64,000 bases of DNA from Luteimonas sp. MC1750 (GTDB taxonomy: Bacteria; Pseudomonadota; Gammaproteobacteria; Xanthomonadales; Xanthomonadaceae). The translations under genes and the position numbers were made by a program. The stretch covers positions 2,926,803 through 2,990,802 of the forward strand of contig NZ_CP067113.1 of the NCBI RefSeq assembly GCF_016615955.1, in the 5' to 3' direction. A model generated the notes under the pieces. It was not told where the DNA came from. It saw only the letters and a program-made list of their open reading frames with translations, and did not search any database. Positions 37,586 to 47,669 of this stretch are shown in pieces (within the stretch, counting starts at the first letter, position 1; each line of letters starts with the position of its first letter).

Positions 37586-38899
37586 ATGTCCAGGCTCCTG
37601 CTGCTGTCCTGCGCGCTGGCGCTGGGGCTGTCCACCCATCCCGTCCACGCCCAGGCGAGCCAGCGCGCCGAGGTGGCCGACGCCGCCCAGCGGCTGCAGG
37701 ACAAGGTGGTCGAGTGGCGCCGCGACCTCCACCAGCACCCCGAGCTCGGCAACCGCGAAACGCGCACCGCGGCGCTGGTTGCCGCACACCTGCGCGCGCT
37801 GGGCCTGGAACCGGAGACCGGCATCGCCACCACCGGCGTCACCGCGGTGCTCAAGGGTGGACGGCCCGGCCCGCGCATCGCGCTGCGCGCCGACATGGAT
37901 GCGCTGCCGGTGACCGAGGCCACCGGCCTGCCGTTCGCCTCCAGGGCCACGGCGACCTTCAACGGCGAGACCGTCGGGGTGATGCACGCCTGCGGCCACG
38001 ACGCCCACACCAGCATCCTGATGGGCGTGGCCGAAGCCCTGGTGGCGATGCGCGACGAGCTTCCCGGGGAGGTGCTGTTCGTCTTCCAGCCAGCCGAAGA
38101 GGGCCCGCCCGACGGCGAGCAGGGCGGCGCGGAGGAAATGCTGGCGCAGGGCATCTTCAAGGCCTTCCGGCCCGACGCGGTGTTCGGCCTGCATGTCTTC
38201 TCGACCCTCAACGCCGGCCAGCTCGGCGTGCGCAGCGGGCCGACGATGGCCGCGTCCGACCGCTTCAACATCGTGGTCCAGGGCCGGCAGACGCATGGCT
38301 CGCGCCCCTGGGGCGGCGTCGATCCGATCGTGGCCGCAGCCGACATCATCGGTACCGCGCAGACCGTGGTCAGCCGCCGCCAGGACATCTCCAGGCTGCC
38401 GGTGGTGCTGAGCTTCGGCGCGATCCGCGGCGGCGTGCGCTTCAACATCATCCCCGACCGGGTCGAGCTGGTCGGGACCATCCGCACGTTCGACGAAGGC
38501 ATGCGCGAAGCGGTGTTCGCCGACCTGGCCAACGTGGCGGAAAAGGTCGCCGCCGCGCACGGGGCCACGGTGGTGGCGAAGGTCCCCGACATCGAGGGCA
38601 CGCCGGTCACCGCCAACGACCCGGCGCTGACCGCGCGCATGCGCCCCAGCCTGGAAGCGGTGGCCGGCACCGGCAACCTCGTCGACATGCCGCTCAACAT
38701 GGGCGCCGAGGACTTCTCGTACTACGCCCGCGAAGTGCCGGCGGTGTTCTTCTTCGTCGGCGCGACGCCCGCCGGACAGGACCCGGCGAAGGCCCCCAGC
38801 AACCACTCGCCGCAGTTCTTCCTCGACGAATCCGCTCTCGACCTGGGCCTGCGCGCGATGCTGCAGCTCTCGCTGGACTACCTGCATGGCGGGAGCTGA
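37586..38899 (+). CDS. Secreted M20-family amidohydrolase
   Basis: 437 residues. Signal peptide MSRLLLLSCALALGLSTHPVHAQ followed by an M20D-type metallopeptidase. Motifs: VEWRRDLHQHPELGNRETRT, RADMDALPVTE, the metal ligands HACGHDAHT and QPAEEG, GLHVF, and a final MGAEDFSYYAREVP. Cytosolic relatives hydrolyse N-acyl amino acids or hippurate; export to the periplasm suggests use of external amide substrates. Divergent from the lipase-like gene. An in-frame ORF extends upstream but lacks sense, and the signal peptide fixes the start. Confidence 0.9.
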   Translation: MSRLLLLSCALALGLSTHPVHAQASQRAEVADAAQRLQDKVVEWRRDLHQHPELGNRETRTAALVAAHLRALGLEPETGIATTGVTAVLKGGRPGPRIALRADMDALPVTEATGLPFASRATATFNGETVGVMHACGHDAHTSILMGVAEALVAMRDELPGEVLFVFQPAEEGPPDGEQGGAEEMLAQGIFKAFRPDAVFGLHVFSTLNAGQLGVRSGPTMAASDRFNIVVQGRQTHGSRPWGGVDPIVAAADIIGTAQTVVSRRQDISRLPVVLSFGAIRGGVRFNIIPDRVELVGTIRTFDEGMREAVFADLANVAEKVAAAHGATVVAKVPDIEGTPVTANDPALTARMRPSLEAVAGTGNLVDMPLNMGAEDFSYYAREVPAVFFFVGATPAGQDPAKAPSNHSPQFFLDESALDLGLRAMLQLSLDYLHGGS

Positions 38900-38920
38900 G
38901 GGGGGGCTCGAGAGCTTTTT

Positions 38921-39076
38921 TTGCCACGGATGACGCGGATCACGCGGATTTACGCGGATCAAACCGGAAATCAGAGGTGGCCCGAGGCGGCCCTGGACAC
39001 CTTTGCTCAACGTCGATGCGTGGGCGCGCCGCGGACCAATCCGTGTAATCCGCGTGATCCGCGTGATCCGTGGCAA
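38921..39076. repeat. MITE-like element with ~39-bp terminal inverted repeats
   Basis: The left arm (38921-38961) and right arm (39038-39076) are near-perfect inverted copies (about 36 of 40 bases). Each begins or ends in TTGCCACGGAT and consists of tandem 9-bp units of the form ACGCGGATC. The ~75-bp middle shows no ORF. It lies between the amidohydrolase and queF. No transposase is present, and no clear target duplication is visible. Confidence 0.75.
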
Positions 39077-39118
39077 CGCTTCTTCTTCTGATTCCCGGAC
39101 CTGCCGACACCGACGCGC

Positions 39119-39124
39119 GATAAT
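39119..39124 (+). promoter_or_regulatory. -10 box abutting queF start
   Basis: GATAAT, six bases (GGCGGG) before the queF ATG. Confidence 0.55.
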
Positions 39125-39130
39125 GGCGGG

Positions 39131-39961
39131 ATGACCAGTGAACTCCCGCTTGGCCGCGAGGTCGCCTATCCGCGTGCCTATGATCCGTCGCTGCTGTTTC
39201 CGATCGCGCGTGCGCAGGGCCGTGCGGCGCTCGGGTTCGGTGGCGGGGGCCTGCCTTTTGCCGGCCATGACCGCTGGCATGCCTATGAGCTGTCGTGGCT
39301 CGACGGTCGCGGACGGCCGTTGGTGGAGACGGCCACTTTGCTGGTGCCGGCGGAGTCGCCGAACCTGGTCGAGTCGAAGTCGCTGAAGCTGTACCTGAAC
39401 TCGCTCAACGGCACCCGCTTCGACAGCCGCGCCGACGTGCAGGCGCGGATCAGCGCGGACCTGTCGGCCGCCGCTGGCGCCCCGGTGGCGGTCGAGTTCG
39501 GCCTGCCGCCCGTGGATGCCGGCGACGGCGCGGCGACGGGCGCGCCGGCCCCGGTGTCGCTCGACGGCCTCGACCTCGCCTGCGACGAGTACGACGCGCC
39601 CAACGCCGCGCTGCTCACCGCCGACGCTGGCGCGCGCGTCGACGAGGTCCTGCACTCGGCGCTGCTGAAGTCGAACTGCCCGGTGACCGGCCAGCCGGAC
39701 TGGGCCAGCATCCGCGTCGCGTATCGCGGCCCGCGCATCGACCGCGCCGGCCTGCTGCGCTACCTCGTCTCCTTCCGCGAGCACGCCGGCTTCCACGAGC
39801 AGTGCGTCGAACAGGTGTTCGTCGACGTGATGGCGCGCTGCCGGCCGGAGGCGCTGTCGGTGGAGGCGCGCTACACGCGCCGCGGGGGGCTCGACATCAA
39901 CCCCTGGCGGGCCACGCCCGGCCTTGCGCCCCCGGCCGCCGCGCGCGATCCGCGGCAGTAG
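39131..39961 (+). CDS. queF: NADPH-dependent 7-cyano-7-deazaguanine reductase QueF
   Basis: 276 residues, the length of the long (E. coli-type) QueF class. It reduces preQ0 to preQ1 in queuosine synthesis. The catalytic cysteine and aspartate are in [12 protein letters not shown] (C183, D190), and the T-fold motif [18 protein letters not shown] is present. The start is immediately preceded by GATAAT, so the message is probably leaderless. Confidence 0.94.
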   Translation: MTSELPLGREVAYPRAYDPSLLFPIARAQGRAALGFGGGGLPFAGHDRWHAYELSWLDGRGRPLVETATLLVPAESPNLVESKSLKLYLNSLNGTRFDSRADVQARISADLSAAAGAPVAVEFGLPPVDAGDGAATGAPAPVSLDGLDLACDEYDAPNAALLTADAGARVDEVLHSALLKSNCPVTGQPDWASIRVAYRGPRIDRAGLLRYLVSFREHAGFHEQCVEQVFVDVMARCRPEALSVEARYTRRGGLDINPWRATPGLAPPAAARDPRQ

Positions 39962-40031
39962 GGCCGCTTCGATATTTCCTTAACGGGGCCGGTGTATACC
40001 TGTCGGCGCTTCGCGCGGCACAGGAGGCCCC

Positions 40032-40448
40032 ATGAGCACACCGCAGAACCCGAAGGATCCCGGCTCGCTGTCGCTGAAGCCTCGCGGCACGACCCCGGGC
40101 AACCAGGACCGGACCGGCAAGCCCGACTTCGGCAACGTCCAGTCCGGCGTCAGCAGCACCGAGCAGGCCGCGTCGTCCCGGCCCGATTTCAGCAATGTGC
40201 AGTCGTCGGTCACCTCGACCGAAGAGGCCGTCGGCGAACGCCAGTACACCGTGCAGCGGGGCGACACGCTCTCGCACATCGCCAAGGCGCACTACGGCCG
40301 GGCCAGCCAGTGGTCGCGCATCTTCGAGGCCAACCGCGACCAGCTGGAGGATCCCGACCGGATCCAGCCCGGCCAGGTGCTCAGGATTCCCGCCGCGACC
40401 CGCGAGGACGACGGCGGCACCACCAGCCCCCACGGAGACACCCTATGA
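40032..40448 (+). CDS. LysM domain protein with duplicated N-terminal motif
   Basis: 138 residues. The C-terminal LysM domain ([20 protein letters not shown]...[11 protein letters not shown], about 72-122) binds peptidoglycan glycans. The N-terminal region contains two tandem ~22-residue repeats, [18 protein letters not shown] and [18 protein letters not shown]. There is no signal peptide, so it resembles cytoplasmic or non-classically located LysM proteins such as the BON/LysM group. A GGAGG-type ribosome binding site precedes the start. It is coupled by ATGA to the following lipoprotein. Confidence 0.83.
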   Translation: MSTPQNPKDPGSLSLKPRGTTPGNQDRTGKPDFGNVQSGVSSTEQAASSRPDFSNVQSSVTSTEEAVGERQYTVQRGDTLSHIAKAHYGRASQWSRIFEANRDQLEDPDRIQPGQVLRIPAATREDDGGTTSPHGDTL

Positions 40449-40933
40449 CCCGACACCCGATGCCCGTCGCGCTTGCCGCGGCCCTGCTGGCCACGCTGGC
40501 GCTCGCCGGCTGCAAGAAGGACGAGCCGGCCCCGCCGCCGCCGCCCGTGGCCGCGCCGGCCCCCGCGCCGGCACCGGCGCCCGCCGCCGCGCCCGTGGTC
40601 AGCGTCACCGCGGTCGACCTGGGCAACGCGATCGGTGCCGACAACCGCGTGACCACCCCGGCCACGACCTTCGCCCCCACCGACACCATCTACGCGTCGG
40701 TTGCGACGACCTCGTCCGATCCGGCCTCGCCGCAGCGCGGCCAGCTCACCGCGCGCTGGACCTACGAGGGCGACCAGGCCGTCGACGAGACCAGCCAGGC
40801 GTTCGACTTCACCGGCACCGGCGCCACCGCGTTCAAGATCAGCAAGCCCGACGGCTGGCCGACCGGCAACTACCGGGTCGAGATCCTGCATGACGGCGGG
40901 GTGGTGCAGACCCGCGATTTCGAGGTCCGCTGA
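40445..40933 (+). CDS. Proline-rich lipoprotein
   Basis: 162 residues. A lipobox signal ([13 protein letters not shown]), a Pro/Ala-rich linker ([17 protein letters not shown]), then an ~100-residue beta-rich domain ([18 protein letters not shown] ... [19 protein letters not shown]). The linker could span toward the peptidoglycan layer. The partner LysM protein is immediately upstream and translationally coupled, so the two may act together in the envelope. The function is unknown. A strong terminator follows. Confidence 0.8.
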   Translation: MTRHPMPVALAAALLATLALAGCKKDEPAPPPPPVAAPAPAPAPAPAAAPVVSVTAVDLGNAIGADNRVTTPATTFAPTDTIYASVATTSSDPASPQRGQLTARWTYEGDQAVDETSQAFDFTGTGATAFKISKPDGWPTGNYRVEILHDGGVVQTRDFEVR

Positions 40934-40950
40934 GGGCGGCGTACTCCAGA

Positions 40951-40980
40951 AGCCCGGCTCCCCAGGGGGCCGGGCTTTTT
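40951..40980 (+). terminator. Intrinsic terminator after the LysM-lipoprotein pair
   Basis: Stem AGCCCGGC/GCCGGGCT followed by five T residues, 18 bases after the lipoprotein stop. Confidence 0.88.
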
Positions 40981-40984
40981 GCTG

Positions 40985-41062
40985 GTCGCAGCTGTAGCTG
41001 CTCCTGCAGACACGCGGGGTGGCCTCGTCCTGCTCCTGTTGGAGCAGCTACAGCTGCGATCC
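40985..41062. repeat. Diverged REPIN-like pair upstream of icd
   Basis: Inverted arms at 40985-41009 and 41036-41062. Their hairpin core reads GCAGCTGTAGCTGC instead of GCGGCTGTAGCCGC. Both sides of the stem have changed together, so pairing is kept. Confidence 0.75.
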
Positions 41063-41085
41063 GCCCTCACCCCGGTGTGGCGACT

Positions 41086-41114
41086 TTGCCGGCGCTGCCG
41101 CGAAGCGCGACAAT
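41086..41114 (+). promoter_or_regulatory. Sigma70-type promoter of icd
   Basis: TTGCCG (41086-41091), 17-bp spacer, GACAAT (41109-41114). This predicts a ~50-nt leader containing an AGGA ribosome binding site before the ATG at 41170. Confidence 0.5.
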
Positions 41115-41169
41115 GGCGGTCCACATCCGCCGCGCGCCACGGCGCCGCGGCACCCCACGGAGGAACCCG

Positions 41170-42498
<1,329 letters not shown>

Positions 42499-42525
42499 TC
42501 CCGCCAGCGGCTGCAGCACGACCGG

Positions 42526-42561
42526 CGATGCCCGCGACGCGAGTCGCGGGCATCGTCGTTT
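42526..42561 (+). terminator. Intrinsic terminator/attenuating hairpin between icd and aceK
   Basis: Perfect 13-bp stem CGATGCCCGCGAC/GTCGCGGGCATCG with loop GCGA, followed by TCGTTT. It likely ends icd transcription and reduces read-through into aceK. Confidence 0.75.
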
Positions 42562-42595
42562 CCGGCCGGAGATCCCGCGCCCGCTCCATCTGCGC

Positions 42596-42601
42596 CACAC
42601 T
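42596..42601 (+). promoter_or_regulatory. -10-like box abutting aceK start
   Basis: CACACT, six bases (CGCCGC) before the aceK ATG. Confidence 0.45.
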
Positions 42602-42607
42602 CGCCGC

Positions 42608-44341
42608 ATGGCGCCATCCCCGAGCGATCCCCTGGTGCAGCGCGCGGCCGCCCTGGTGCTGGACGCGTTCGAGGACTACGACGCCCGTTTCGGCGACCTG
42701 ACCCGGCGCGCGCGCCGGCGCTTCATGCGCCGCGAGTGGCGGGGCGCGCAGGCCGACGCCGTGGCGCGCATCGACCTGCAGGACGGCTTCCTGGCCGAGG
42801 CGCTGGGACGCTTCGAGGCCCTGGTCGGCGAGCGCATGCGGTCGCGGCCGTTCTGGGCCGCGGTGTGCGAGGCCTATGCCGCGCTGACCGCGGCCCGGCA
42901 CGACGCGGCGATGGCGCGCACGCTGTTCAACTCGATGTCGCGGCGCTTCTTCCTGACCGAGGGCGTGGCGCCCGCGCTGGAGTTCCACGAGCCCGGCAGC
43001 GACGCCGCCGGTGATCCCGACTGCCCGGGCGAACTGCATCCGCTGCCGGCGGGCGCGGATGCGCCGTCACGCTGGCGCGCGGCGCTGGGCGCACGCGGAT
43101 TCCCGCACCGCGACCTGGATGGCGACGCGCGCGCGATCGCCGACGCGATCCAGGCGCGGCTGCCGCCATCGGATCCGGCGGCCGACGCTCCCGGCGGCCC
43201 CGACGTCCAGCTGCTCGACACCGTCTTCTTCCGCGAGCGCCGCGCCTACCTGGTGGGCCGGGTATTCGCCGGCGACGGCCCGCGCCCGCTGGTGGTGGCG
43301 CTGGTGCATGGCGACGACGGCGTGCGCGCCGATGCCGTGCTCACCGAGCGCGCGCAGGTGTCGATGCTGTTCGGCTACGCGCGCAGCTGGTTCATGGCCG
43401 ACCTGCGCCGGGTCGGCGACGCGGTGGCCTTCGTGCACGCGCTGCTGCCGGGCAAGCCGGTGTCGGAGCTGTACTCGGTGCTCGGCCGCGGCAAGCAGGG
43501 CAAGACCGAGCGCTACCGCGAGATCCAGCGCCACTTCGCCGCCCACCCGGAGGAGCGGCTGGTGCGTGCCGACGGCGTGCGCGGCATGGTCATGGCGGTG
43601 TTCACCCCGCGCGGGTTGCCGGTGGTGTTCAAGGTCATCCGCGACCGCTTCGCCGAGCCCAAGGACAGCGTGCGCGCCGACATCGAGGCCAAGTACCGCC
43701 TGGTGGCGCGCCGCGACCGCGTCGGCCGGCTGGTGGAGGCGCAGGAATTCCGGCGCCTGCGCTTCCCGCGTGCGGCGTTCGAGCCCGACATGCTGGATGA
43801 GCTGCTCGAGGGCTGCGCCGACACCGTCAGCGCCGAGGGCGACATGGTGCTGGTGCGCCACTGCTACGTGGAGCGCCGGCTGCGTCCGCTCGACCTCTAC
43901 GCACGGGAATCGCCCGGGGCACAGGCACGCAGCGCCGTGCTCGACTACGGCCAGTCGATCACCGACCTCGCGCGCAGCGGCATCTTTCCAGGCGACCTGC
44001 TGCTGAAGAACTTCGGCGTGTCGCGGCACGGCCGCGCACTGTTCTACGACTTCGACGAACTCTGCCTGCTGGAGGACGTGACCTTCCGCGACCTGCCACC
44101 GGTGCACGAGGACGACGAGACCCGGCCGCTGGAGGACTGGCTGTACGCGCGCGCCGACCACGTGTTCCCGGCGCTGTTCCCGAGTTTCCTCGGCCTGCCG
44201 CCGGCGCTGCGCGCGGCGCTGCTGGAGGCACATCCGGGGATCTTCGAGGCGGCCTGGTGGCGCCAGGTGCAGGCGCGCCTGCGCGGCGGCGGCTACCTCG
44301 ACGTGGCGCCGTATCCCGCATCCGCCCGGCTGAGCGGTTAG
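42608..44341 (+). CDS. aceK: Bifunctional isocitrate dehydrogenase kinase/phosphatase
   Basis: 577 residues, standard AceK length. It phosphorylates and dephosphorylates Icd to divert isocitrate into the glyoxylate shunt. The N-terminal regulatory domain is followed by an atypical kinase domain: nucleotide-binding GVRGMVMAVFTPRGLPVVFKVI, the catalytic region SAVLDYGQSITDLA, and KNFGVSRHGRALFYDFDEL. Here it sits beside its substrate gene icd rather than with aceBA as in E. coli, and no glyoxylate shunt gene is in the window. Confidence 0.96.
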   Translation: MAPSPSDPLVQRAAALVLDAFEDYDARFGDLTRRARRRFMRREWRGAQADAVARIDLQDGFLAEALGRFEALVGERMRSRPFWAAVCEAYAALTAARHDAAMARTLFNSMSRRFFLTEGVAPALEFHEPGSDAAGDPDCPGELHPLPAGADAPSRWRAALGARGFPHRDLDGDARAIADAIQARLPPSDPAADAPGGPDVQLLDTVFFRERRAYLVGRVFAGDGPRPLVVALVHGDDGVRADAVLTERAQVSMLFGYARSWFMADLRRVGDAVAFVHALLPGKPVSELYSVLGRGKQGKTERYREIQRHFAAHPEERLVRADGVRGMVMAVFTPRGLPVVFKVIRDRFAEPKDSVRADIEAKYRLVARRDRVGRLVEAQEFRRLRFPRAAFEPDMLDELLEGCADTVSAEGDMVLVRHCYVERRLRPLDLYARESPGAQARSAVLDYGQSITDLARSGIFPGDLLLKNFGVSRHGRALFYDFDELCLLEDVTFRDLPPVHEDDETRPLEDWLYARADHVFPALFPSFLGLPPALRAALLEAHPGIFEAAWWRQVQARLRGGGYLDVAPYPASARLSG

Positions 44342-44376
44342 GCTTGCGGACTCGACCGCCCGACGGAACCCAGACC

Positions 44377-45276
44377 ATGGCCGCACGCCTTTCGCCCCTG
44401 CTGCTCCCGATCCTGCTCGCCGCCTGCACCACCAGCCCGGCTGCGGACACCCAGGATGCGCACGCCGACGCTGCACACGCCCACGCCGAGCCGGCCGCCA
44501 CGCCCGCCAAGGCCGCCGGCATGTCGATGCGCGCCCCCGATCCGCTGCTCGAACAGGCCCTGGGCGGCGCCTGGCGCTCGCCCGGGAACGTCGCGCGCGA
44601 CCAGTACCGCCATCCGCGCGAGACGCTGTCGTTCTTCGGCATCGAAACCGGCCAGACCGTGGTCGAAGTCACGCCCGGTGGCGGCTGGTACGCCGAGATC
44701 CTCGCACCGTGGCTGCGCACCGGCTACGTCGCCGCGGTGGTCGATCCGCAGGCGCGGCCGGAAGGACGCGCGCGCGACTACGCCACGCGTTCGAAGGATG
44801 GCCTGGAGGCGCTGTTCGCCGCGAAGCCGGCACAGTTTTCCGACGCCCGGGTGGCGCTGTACGACCCGAAGGCACCGGTGTTTGGCCCTGCCGCCTCGGC
44901 CGATGCGGTGCTGACCTTCCGCAACGTGCACAACTGGCGGTCGGACGGCATCGCCGAGGGCATGTTCAAGGGCTTCTTCGACGTGCTGAAGCCGGGCGGC
45001 GTGCTGGGCGTGGTCGAACACCGCGCCGCGGCCGACGTGCCCGCCGACGACAAGACCGGCTACGTCGGCCAGGACCAGGTGATCGCGCTGGCCACCGCCG
45101 CGGGCTTCCGCCTGGACGAGGCCAGCGAGATCAATGCCAACCCGCGCGACACCCGCAACCATCCCAATGGCGTGTGGACCCTGCCGCCGGGCAACAACCA
45201 CGACGCCGAGGATCGCCAGATGTACCAGGCCATCGGCGAGAGCGACCGGATGACGCTCCGCTTCATCAAGCCCTGA
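44377..45276 (+). CDS. Predicted methyltransferase-fold lipoprotein (COG4798-like)
   Basis: 299 residues. A lipobox-type signal (LSPLLLPILLAACTTS) and a His/Ala-rich linker (HADAAHAHAEPAA) precede a Rossmann methyltransferase fold. Motif I is VVEVTPGGGWYAEILAPWL, and a post-motif LKPGGVLGVVEHR is present. Proteins of this predicted-methyltransferase group often carry export signals. S-adenosylmethionine is not expected in the periplasm, so the activity is doubtful. The gene abuts the next start codon with no gap. Confidence 0.78.
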   Translation: MAARLSPLLLPILLAACTTSPAADTQDAHADAAHAHAEPAATPAKAAGMSMRAPDPLLEQALGGAWRSPGNVARDQYRHPRETLSFFGIETGQTVVEVTPGGGWYAEILAPWLRTGYVAAVVDPQARPEGRARDYATRSKDGLEALFAAKPAQFSDARVALYDPKAPVFGPAASADAVLTFRNVHNWRSDGIAEGMFKGFFDVLKPGGVLGVVEHRAAADVPADDKTGYVGQDQVIALATAAGFRLDEASEINANPRDTRNHPNGVWTLPPGNNHDAEDRQMYQAIGESDRMTLRFIKP

Positions 45277-45834
45277 GTGCTGGTCGCGTTCAACAAGCCC
45301 TACGGCGTGCTCTGCCAGTTCACCGACCGGAGCACGCCGCCGCGGCCGACCCTCGGCGGCTTCGGCCTTCCGGCCGGCGTCTACCCGGCCGGCCGACTCG
45401 ACCACGACAGCGAGGGCCTGCTGCTGCTGACCGACGACGGCGCCCTGGTGCATCGCATCACCGATCCGCGCCACAAGCTGGCCAAGACCTACCTGGTCCA
45501 GGTGGAAGGCGATCCGCAGCCCGGGCAGCTGCAGCGCCTGCGTGACGGCGTGGAACTGCGCGACGGCCCGACCCGACCGGCACTCGCCCGCCTGCTTGAG
45601 CCCGCACTGCCGCTGTGGCCGCGCGATCCACCGGTCCGGGCGCGCAAGACCGTGCCCGATGCCTGGCTGGAACTGGTGATCCGCGAGGGCCGCAACCGCC
45701 AGGTCCGCAGGATGACCGCGGCCGTCGGCCTGCCGACGCTGCGCCTGGTGCGCCGCGCCATCGGCGGCGCGGCGCTCGACGACCTCGGGCCCGGGGAATG
45801 GCGCGAATTGCCCGCGGCCCGGGTCTTCAGCTGA
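45277..45834 (+). CDS. rluE: rRNA large-subunit pseudouridine synthase RluE-like
   Basis: 185 residues from a GTG directly following the preceding TGA. RsuA-family pseudouridine synthase with the catalytic aspartate in PAGRLDHDSEGLLLLTDDG and the family motif IREGRNRQVRRMTAAVG. It lacks an S4 domain, as in RluE, which modifies U2457 of 23S rRNA in E. coli. Coupled to the lipoprotein-type methyltransferase only by position. Confidence 0.88.
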   Translation: MLVAFNKPYGVLCQFTDRSTPPRPTLGGFGLPAGVYPAGRLDHDSEGLLLLTDDGALVHRITDPRHKLAKTYLVQVEGDPQPGQLQRLRDGVELRDGPTRPALARLLEPALPLWPRDPPVRARKTVPDAWLELVIREGRNRQVRRMTAAVGLPTLRLVRRAIGGAALDDLGPGEWRELPAARVFS

Positions 45835-45960
45835 ACGGTTCAGGCCGCCTCGAGGTCCGCGACGCCACGCCCGGCCCTTGCTGTATTGGGCGCCTGCACT
45901 TTCTGCTAACGTTTTGGGTCCCCGCGTGACAGGGTGTCCCGCGGACCGCGGAATGGGGCC

Positions 45961-47061
45961 ATGAAGGCAAACCAGAACCGGGGCCGGGTCCTCGTCGTCG
46001 ACGACCAGGCCGCCAACCTGCGCGTCGTCAGTGCGCTGCTGGAACGGCAGGGCTACGAGGTCGCGGTCGCCGGCGACGGCGAGGCCGCGCTCGTGATCGC
46101 CGAAACCCAGCCGCCGGACCTGATCCTGCTCGACATGATGATGCCGGGCATGGACGGCTTCGGCGTGATGGAGGAGATCCGCCTGCGCGCCCTGCTGCCA
46201 CGGGTTCCGGTGGTGTTCCTGACCGCCGCCCAGGACCGCGGGCTGCTGCTGCGCGCCTTCGAGGCAGGTGCGGTCGACTACGTGGTCAAGCCCTTCATCC
46301 CCGAGGAACTGGTGGCGCGCGTCAACGCGCACATCGGCCTCAAGCTCGCGCGCGACCGCCTGGAGCAGGTGGCGCGCGAGCGCCAGGAGCTGGTCAACCT
46401 GGTGGCGCACGACCTGAAGAACCCGCTGACCAGCGTGGTCTTCGCCAGCGACATCCTGGTGTCCGGCACGCTCAAGCCCGAGCGCGTGCCGCGCTACCTG
46501 CAGATGATCCGCGAGAGCGCCGACGAAGGCCTGGGCTACATCAGCCGCTACCTGGAAACCCAGGCCCGTGCCCGCGGCGCGCGCAGCGCCCGCGATGCGC
46601 GCGTGGCGCTGGTGACGGTGGTGGAGTGGATCGTCGGCCGCTACGGCCTGCAGTTCGAGGACAGCGGCAGCCAGCTGCACGTCGGCGAGCGCGTCGACGG
46701 CGTGGTGGCGATGGACGAACTGGTGCTGCGCCAGGTGGCCGGCAACCTGATCGGCAACGCGATGAAGTACGCGCCCGGCAGCGACGTCGAGGTCGCCTGC
46801 GCGACCGGCGCGCCGGGCTATTGGCAGCTGCGCGTCTGCGACCGGGGGCCGGGGATCCCGCGCGACCGCCAGCGCGAGCTGTTCACGCCGTTCGCGCGCC
46901 TGACCGAGGCTGATCCGGCACGCGCCGGCACCTCGAGCGGCCTGGGTCTGTCACTGGCGCGCCAGATCGTGACCGACGCCGGCGGCCAGCTCTGGTACGA
47001 GGATCGCGAGGGCGGTGGCGCCTGCTTCGTGGTCGAGCTGCCGGAAGTGCCCGCCGCCTGA
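45961..47061 (+). CDS. Hybrid response regulator-histidine kinase
   Basis: 366 residues. The N-terminal receiver domain has phospho-acceptor aspartate in LILLDMMMPGMDGF and the lysine in VKPFIP. A short helix is followed by a HisKA/HATPase module: H-box VAHDLKNPLTS, N-box GNLIGNAMKYAP, G1 DRGPGIPR and G2 SSGLGLSLARQI. It is cytoplasmic with no sensor domain. The REC domain may itself be the input, as in REC-HK proteins that integrate signals from other kinases. The partner is unknown. An upstream in-frame ATG at 45934 is less likely. Confidence 0.9.
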   Translation: MKANQNRGRVLVVDDQAANLRVVSALLERQGYEVAVAGDGEAALVIAETQPPDLILLDMMMPGMDGFGVMEEIRLRALLPRVPVVFLTAAQDRGLLLRAFEAGAVDYVVKPFIPEELVARVNAHIGLKLARDRLEQVARERQELVNLVAHDLKNPLTSVVFASDILVSGTLKPERVPRYLQMIRESADEGLGYISRYLETQARARGARSARDARVALVTVVEWIVGRYGLQFEDSGSQLHVGERVDGVVAMDELVLRQVAGNLIGNAMKYAPGSDVEVACATGAPGYWQLRVCDRGPGIPRDRQRELFTPFARLTEADPARAGTSSGLGLSLARQIVTDAGGQLWYEDREGGGACFVVELPEVPAA

Positions 47062-47109
47062 GGCGACGCGGGACCCTGCGGCCCCGCGCCACTCACGCCT
47101 GCCGGAACG

Positions 47110-47559
47110 TCAGTCCTGCTGGCGCGATGCGGCGTGGTCGCCCACGTCGCTCGCGTGCGGATCCTGCTCGTGGCGGTCCAGCGCCTTCCGGATGCGGCTC
47201 GAGCGACCTTCGATGGCGTCGCGCTCGGCCAGCTTGCGGCGATGACGCGACACCGCATACAGCGCCGCGCCGATGCCGACCGCGGCCGCGGTCAGGGCGA
47301 CCGGATGGCGGCGGGCGACGGTACCCACGGCGCGCACGCCGGTGCGGGCCGCGCCCATGGCCATGCCGGCCTGCAGCCACTTGCCGGCCCCGGCCTGTGC
47401 GCCGTGCAGCCAGTCGCCGGCCGTGCCGGGCACGTCCTGCAGCCACTTGCCGGCGCCGTCGGCGCCATGGCGGAAGCCGTCGCCAAGACGACCGGCGAGG
47501 TCCAGCGCGCGATCGGGAATGGTGTTGCGGACGTCGCGGATGAGGGTGCGCTTGCGCAT
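47110..47559 (-). CDS. Small repeat-containing membrane-associated protein of unknown function
   Basis: 149 residues. The central region repeats a short motif: GAGKWLQ occurs twice, at ADGAGKWLQDVPGTAGDW and AGAGKWLQAGMAMG. A hydrophobic segment (PVALTAAAVGIGAALYAVS) follows, then a charged C-terminus (RHRRKLAERDAIEGR). No domain is recognised. It converges with the hybrid kinase gene and lies downstream of hrpB in the same direction but about 110 bp away. The start is preceded by AGGAGTTCCG, a plausible ribosome binding site. Confidence 0.62.
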   Translation of the reverse strand: MRKRTLIRDVRNTIPDRALDLAGRLGDGFRHGADGAGKWLQDVPGTAGDWLHGAQAGAGKWLQAGMAMGAARTGVRAVGTVARRHPVALTAAAVGIGAALYAVSRHRRKLAERDAIEGRSSRIRKALDRHEQDPHASDVGDHAASRQQD

Positions 47560-47669
47560 GCGGAACTCCTGGAAGCGGTACGGCGGCGATGGCCGCGCGG
47601 GGGATGGTGGGACAGGGCCGCAGTGTCCGGCGCGCGCCGTGGTGCCGGCGTGATCCGGCGCGCACCCGT

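Noticed and set aside
38921..39076. Possible CRISPR array (repeated ACGCGGATC units)
   Set aside because: The units are 9 bp, contiguous and arranged as inverted arms, with no spacers of CRISPR length and no cas genes.
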